DNA of 64,000 nucleotides from the NCBI GenBank assembly GCA_963814875.1, contig CAWFFJ010000015.1:310001-374000 (forward strand). Direction: 5' to 3'. The notes beneath the pieces are model-generated. The model saw nothing but the letters and a program-made list of their open reading frames with translations, was not told the DNA's origin and did no database searches. The DNA comes from CAVSIS01 sp963814875. GTDB taxonomy: Bacteria; Acidobacteriota; Thermoanaerobaculia; Thermoanaerobaculales; Sulfomarinibacteraceae. Below, in pieces: positions 62,603 to 64,000 of this stretch (the stretch's first letter is position 1; each line of letters begins with the position of its first letter). A program made the translations under genes and the position numbers.

Positions 62603-64000
62603 ATGAGCGACGCTCTCGACGGCTTCGACCACCCCCTTTCCGGGCGCTACGCATCGCCCGAGATGATCCGCCTGTTCTCGCCCCGCCACCGCTACACCGT
62701 CTGGCGGAAGCTGTGGCTCGCGCTCGCCGAGGCCCAGTGCGCGCTCGGGGTCGCGATCCCCGACGAGGCCATCGAGCAGATGCGGGCGAGCCTGGTGGTC
62801 GAGGCGGAGGACCTCGAACGGGTGCGTGAGTACGAGCGGCGAACCCGCCACGACGTCATGGCCCACCTGCTGGCGTTCGGCGATCGCGCCCCGGCGGCGA
62901 GGCCGTGGCTGCACCTCGGCGCGACCTCGGCCTACATCGGCGACAACGCCGACCTGCTGATCGAGCGCGATGCCGTCGACCTGGTGATTCTCAGGCTGCT
63001 CGCGGTGATCTCCGCCCTCGCCGACTTCGCCGCCCGCTGGGCCGACGAGCCGACGCTCGGGATGACCCACTTCCAGCCCGCACAGCCGACCACGGTTGGC
63101 AAGCGCGCCTGCCTGTGGCTGTACGACCTCGTGCTCGACCTCGAGCGCCTGCGCTTCGAGCGCGACCGGCTCAAGCTGCGCGGGGTCAAGGGGACGGTCG
63201 GGACCCAGGCGAGCTTCCTCGAGCTGTTCGAAGGCGACCACACCAAGGTGCGCGAGCTCGACCGGCGGGTCGCCGCGTCGTTCGGCTTCTCCGGGACCTA
63301 CCCGGTCACCGGCCAGACCTCGCCGCGCAAGGTCGACGCCTTCCTGCTCGATGCGCTCTCGGGGATTGCCCAGTCGACCGCCAAGCTGGCCACCGACGTT
63401 CGCCTGCTCGCCCGGCTCAAGGAGCTGCGCGAGCCCCTCGCCGACGGCCAGGTAGGCTCGTCGGCAATGCCCTACAAGGCGAACCCGATGCGCTGCGAGC
63501 GGGTGACCTCGCTGGCACGCTGGCTGGTGGTCCTCGCCGCCAACCCTGCTCACACCGCCTCCGCTCAGTGGCTCGAGCGCAGCCTCGACGACTCGGCCAA
63601 CCGCCGCCTCGCCCTGCCCGAGGCCTTCCTCACCGCGGACGCCATCCTGCGCATCGTCCACAACGTCGTCGCCGGGCTGGTCGTGTTCCCCGCCATGGTG
63701 CGCCGCAACCTCGCCGAGGAGCTGCCGTTCATGGCCACCGAGGCGATCCTGATCGCGGCGGTCCGGCGAGGGGGCGACCGCCAGTCGATCCATGAGCGCC
63801 TGAGGGTCCACTCCCGGACGGCGGGCGAGCGGGTGCTCGGCGAGGGCGCGGACAACCCGTTCCTGGACCTGGTCGCGGCCGACCCCGAGATCCCGCTCGA
63901 GCGCGCCGAGCTCGCCGACCTCTTGGTCGGGGAGCGCTTCGTGGGGCGCGCCCCCGAGCAGGTCCGTGAGCTCCTCTCCGAGGTCGTGACGCCGATCCTG
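62603..64000 (+). CDS. purB: Adenylosuccinate lyase, 466 codons to the window end
   Basis: Cleaves SAICAR and adenylosuccinate in purine synthesis. Seen: GRYASPEMIRLFSPRHRY, ERRTRHDVMAHL, HLGATSAYIGDNADL, MTHFQPAQPTTVGKR with the catalytic His, and the superfamily signature SSAMPYKANPMRCE. Length so far is at the family norm, so only a few codons are missing. ATG with GGAGG; a TATACT at 62582-62587 could be a -10 but has no good -35. Confidence 0.95.
   Translation, partial: MSDALDGFDHPLSGRYASPEMIRLFSPRHRYTVWRKLWLALAEAQCALGVAIPDEAIEQMRASLVVEAEDLERVREYERRTRHDVMAHLLAFGDRAPAARPWLHLGATSAYIGDNADLLIERDAVDLVILRLLAVISALADFAARWADEPTLGMTHFQPAQPTTVGKRACLWLYDLVLDLERLRFERDRLKLRGVKGTVGTQASFLELFEGDHTKVRELDRRVAASFGFSGTYPVTGQTSPRKVDAFLLDALSGIAQSTAKLATDVRLLARLKELREPLADGQVGSSAMPYKANPMRCERVTSLARWLVVLAANPAHTASAQWLERSLDDSANRRLALPEAFLTADAILRIVHNVVAGLVVFPAMVRRNLAEELPFMATEAILIAAVRRGGDRQSIHERLRVHSRTAGERVLGEGADNPFLDLVAADPEIPLERAELADLLVGERFVGRAPEQVRELLSEVVTPIL

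Overview
The window is a high-G+C chromosomal segment from a diderm (Gram-negative-type) bacterium. The lipid A/Kdo genes waaA and lpxK show an LPS outer membrane. The MglA/roadblock pair and a repeated secreted domain starting with a 'PAAA...W.(T/S)DL...NPG' pattern suggest Acidobacteriota (Thermoanaerobaculia/Holophagae-like). That placement is an inference from gene content, not a database match.

Layout. 1-12.7 kb is a minus-strand housekeeping block: dnaX, recR, a roadblock protein with mglA, yvcK and a short glmU, transketolase, glmS, a CBS-domain ClC transporter and the 5' part of a UvrD/PcrA helicase. 13.1-15.6 kb holds two tandem paralogous secreted proteins ending in a strong terminator. 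15.7-18.4 kb is a two-gene cation/proton antiporter operon bracketed by inverted copies of a hairpin repeat. 18.5-20.7 kb has a PTS-IIA-like protein with a small partner, yidD, a DUF4870-type membrane protein and a small ORF.

20.8-33.8 kb is an accessory island, visibly lower in G+C over much of its length, that ends at tRNA-Glu. It carries an SDH/ClpP-fold protease gene in operon with an antitoxin-like gene and a MazF/PemK toxin. A 1948-bp IS1634-type element follows, with a second copy nested inside it. Then come a TIGR04255-type three-gene operon whose last gene was cut by the IS, and a run of small membrane, secreted and lipoprotein genes.

33.9-37.5 kb is the glycolytic operon gap-pgk-tpiA-secG followed by tRNA-Leu. 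37.8-40.3 kb has a membrane-anchored phosphatase-superfamily protein and a GT2 glycosyltransferase. 40.6-44.8 kb carries an isocitrate/isopropylmalate-type dehydrogenase, a CitD-CitE fusion and CitF. 45-49.5 kb has rpmE, prfA and prmC, with a LamG-containing secreted protein between the last two on the opposite strand. 49.7-57.9 kb is dominated by broken genes (BNR/propeller secreted proteins and a GST) around an intact SDR and a carbamate kinase. 58-64 kb has waaA-lpxK, arginine deiminase, a four-helix-bundle protein within a long inverted repeat, and the start of purB.

Three kinds of structure stand out beyond the genes. (i) Palindromic intergenic elements are built from CACCAAGA-type units (four paired, two solo arms). 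(ii) Hairpins share a constant ACAAG loop but have changing stems. (iii) Several conserved genes carry single-base frame breaks (pgk, dehydrogenase, citF, transposase B, propeller, GST), which are either sequence error or decay. No CRISPR array, rRNA or integrase was seen.
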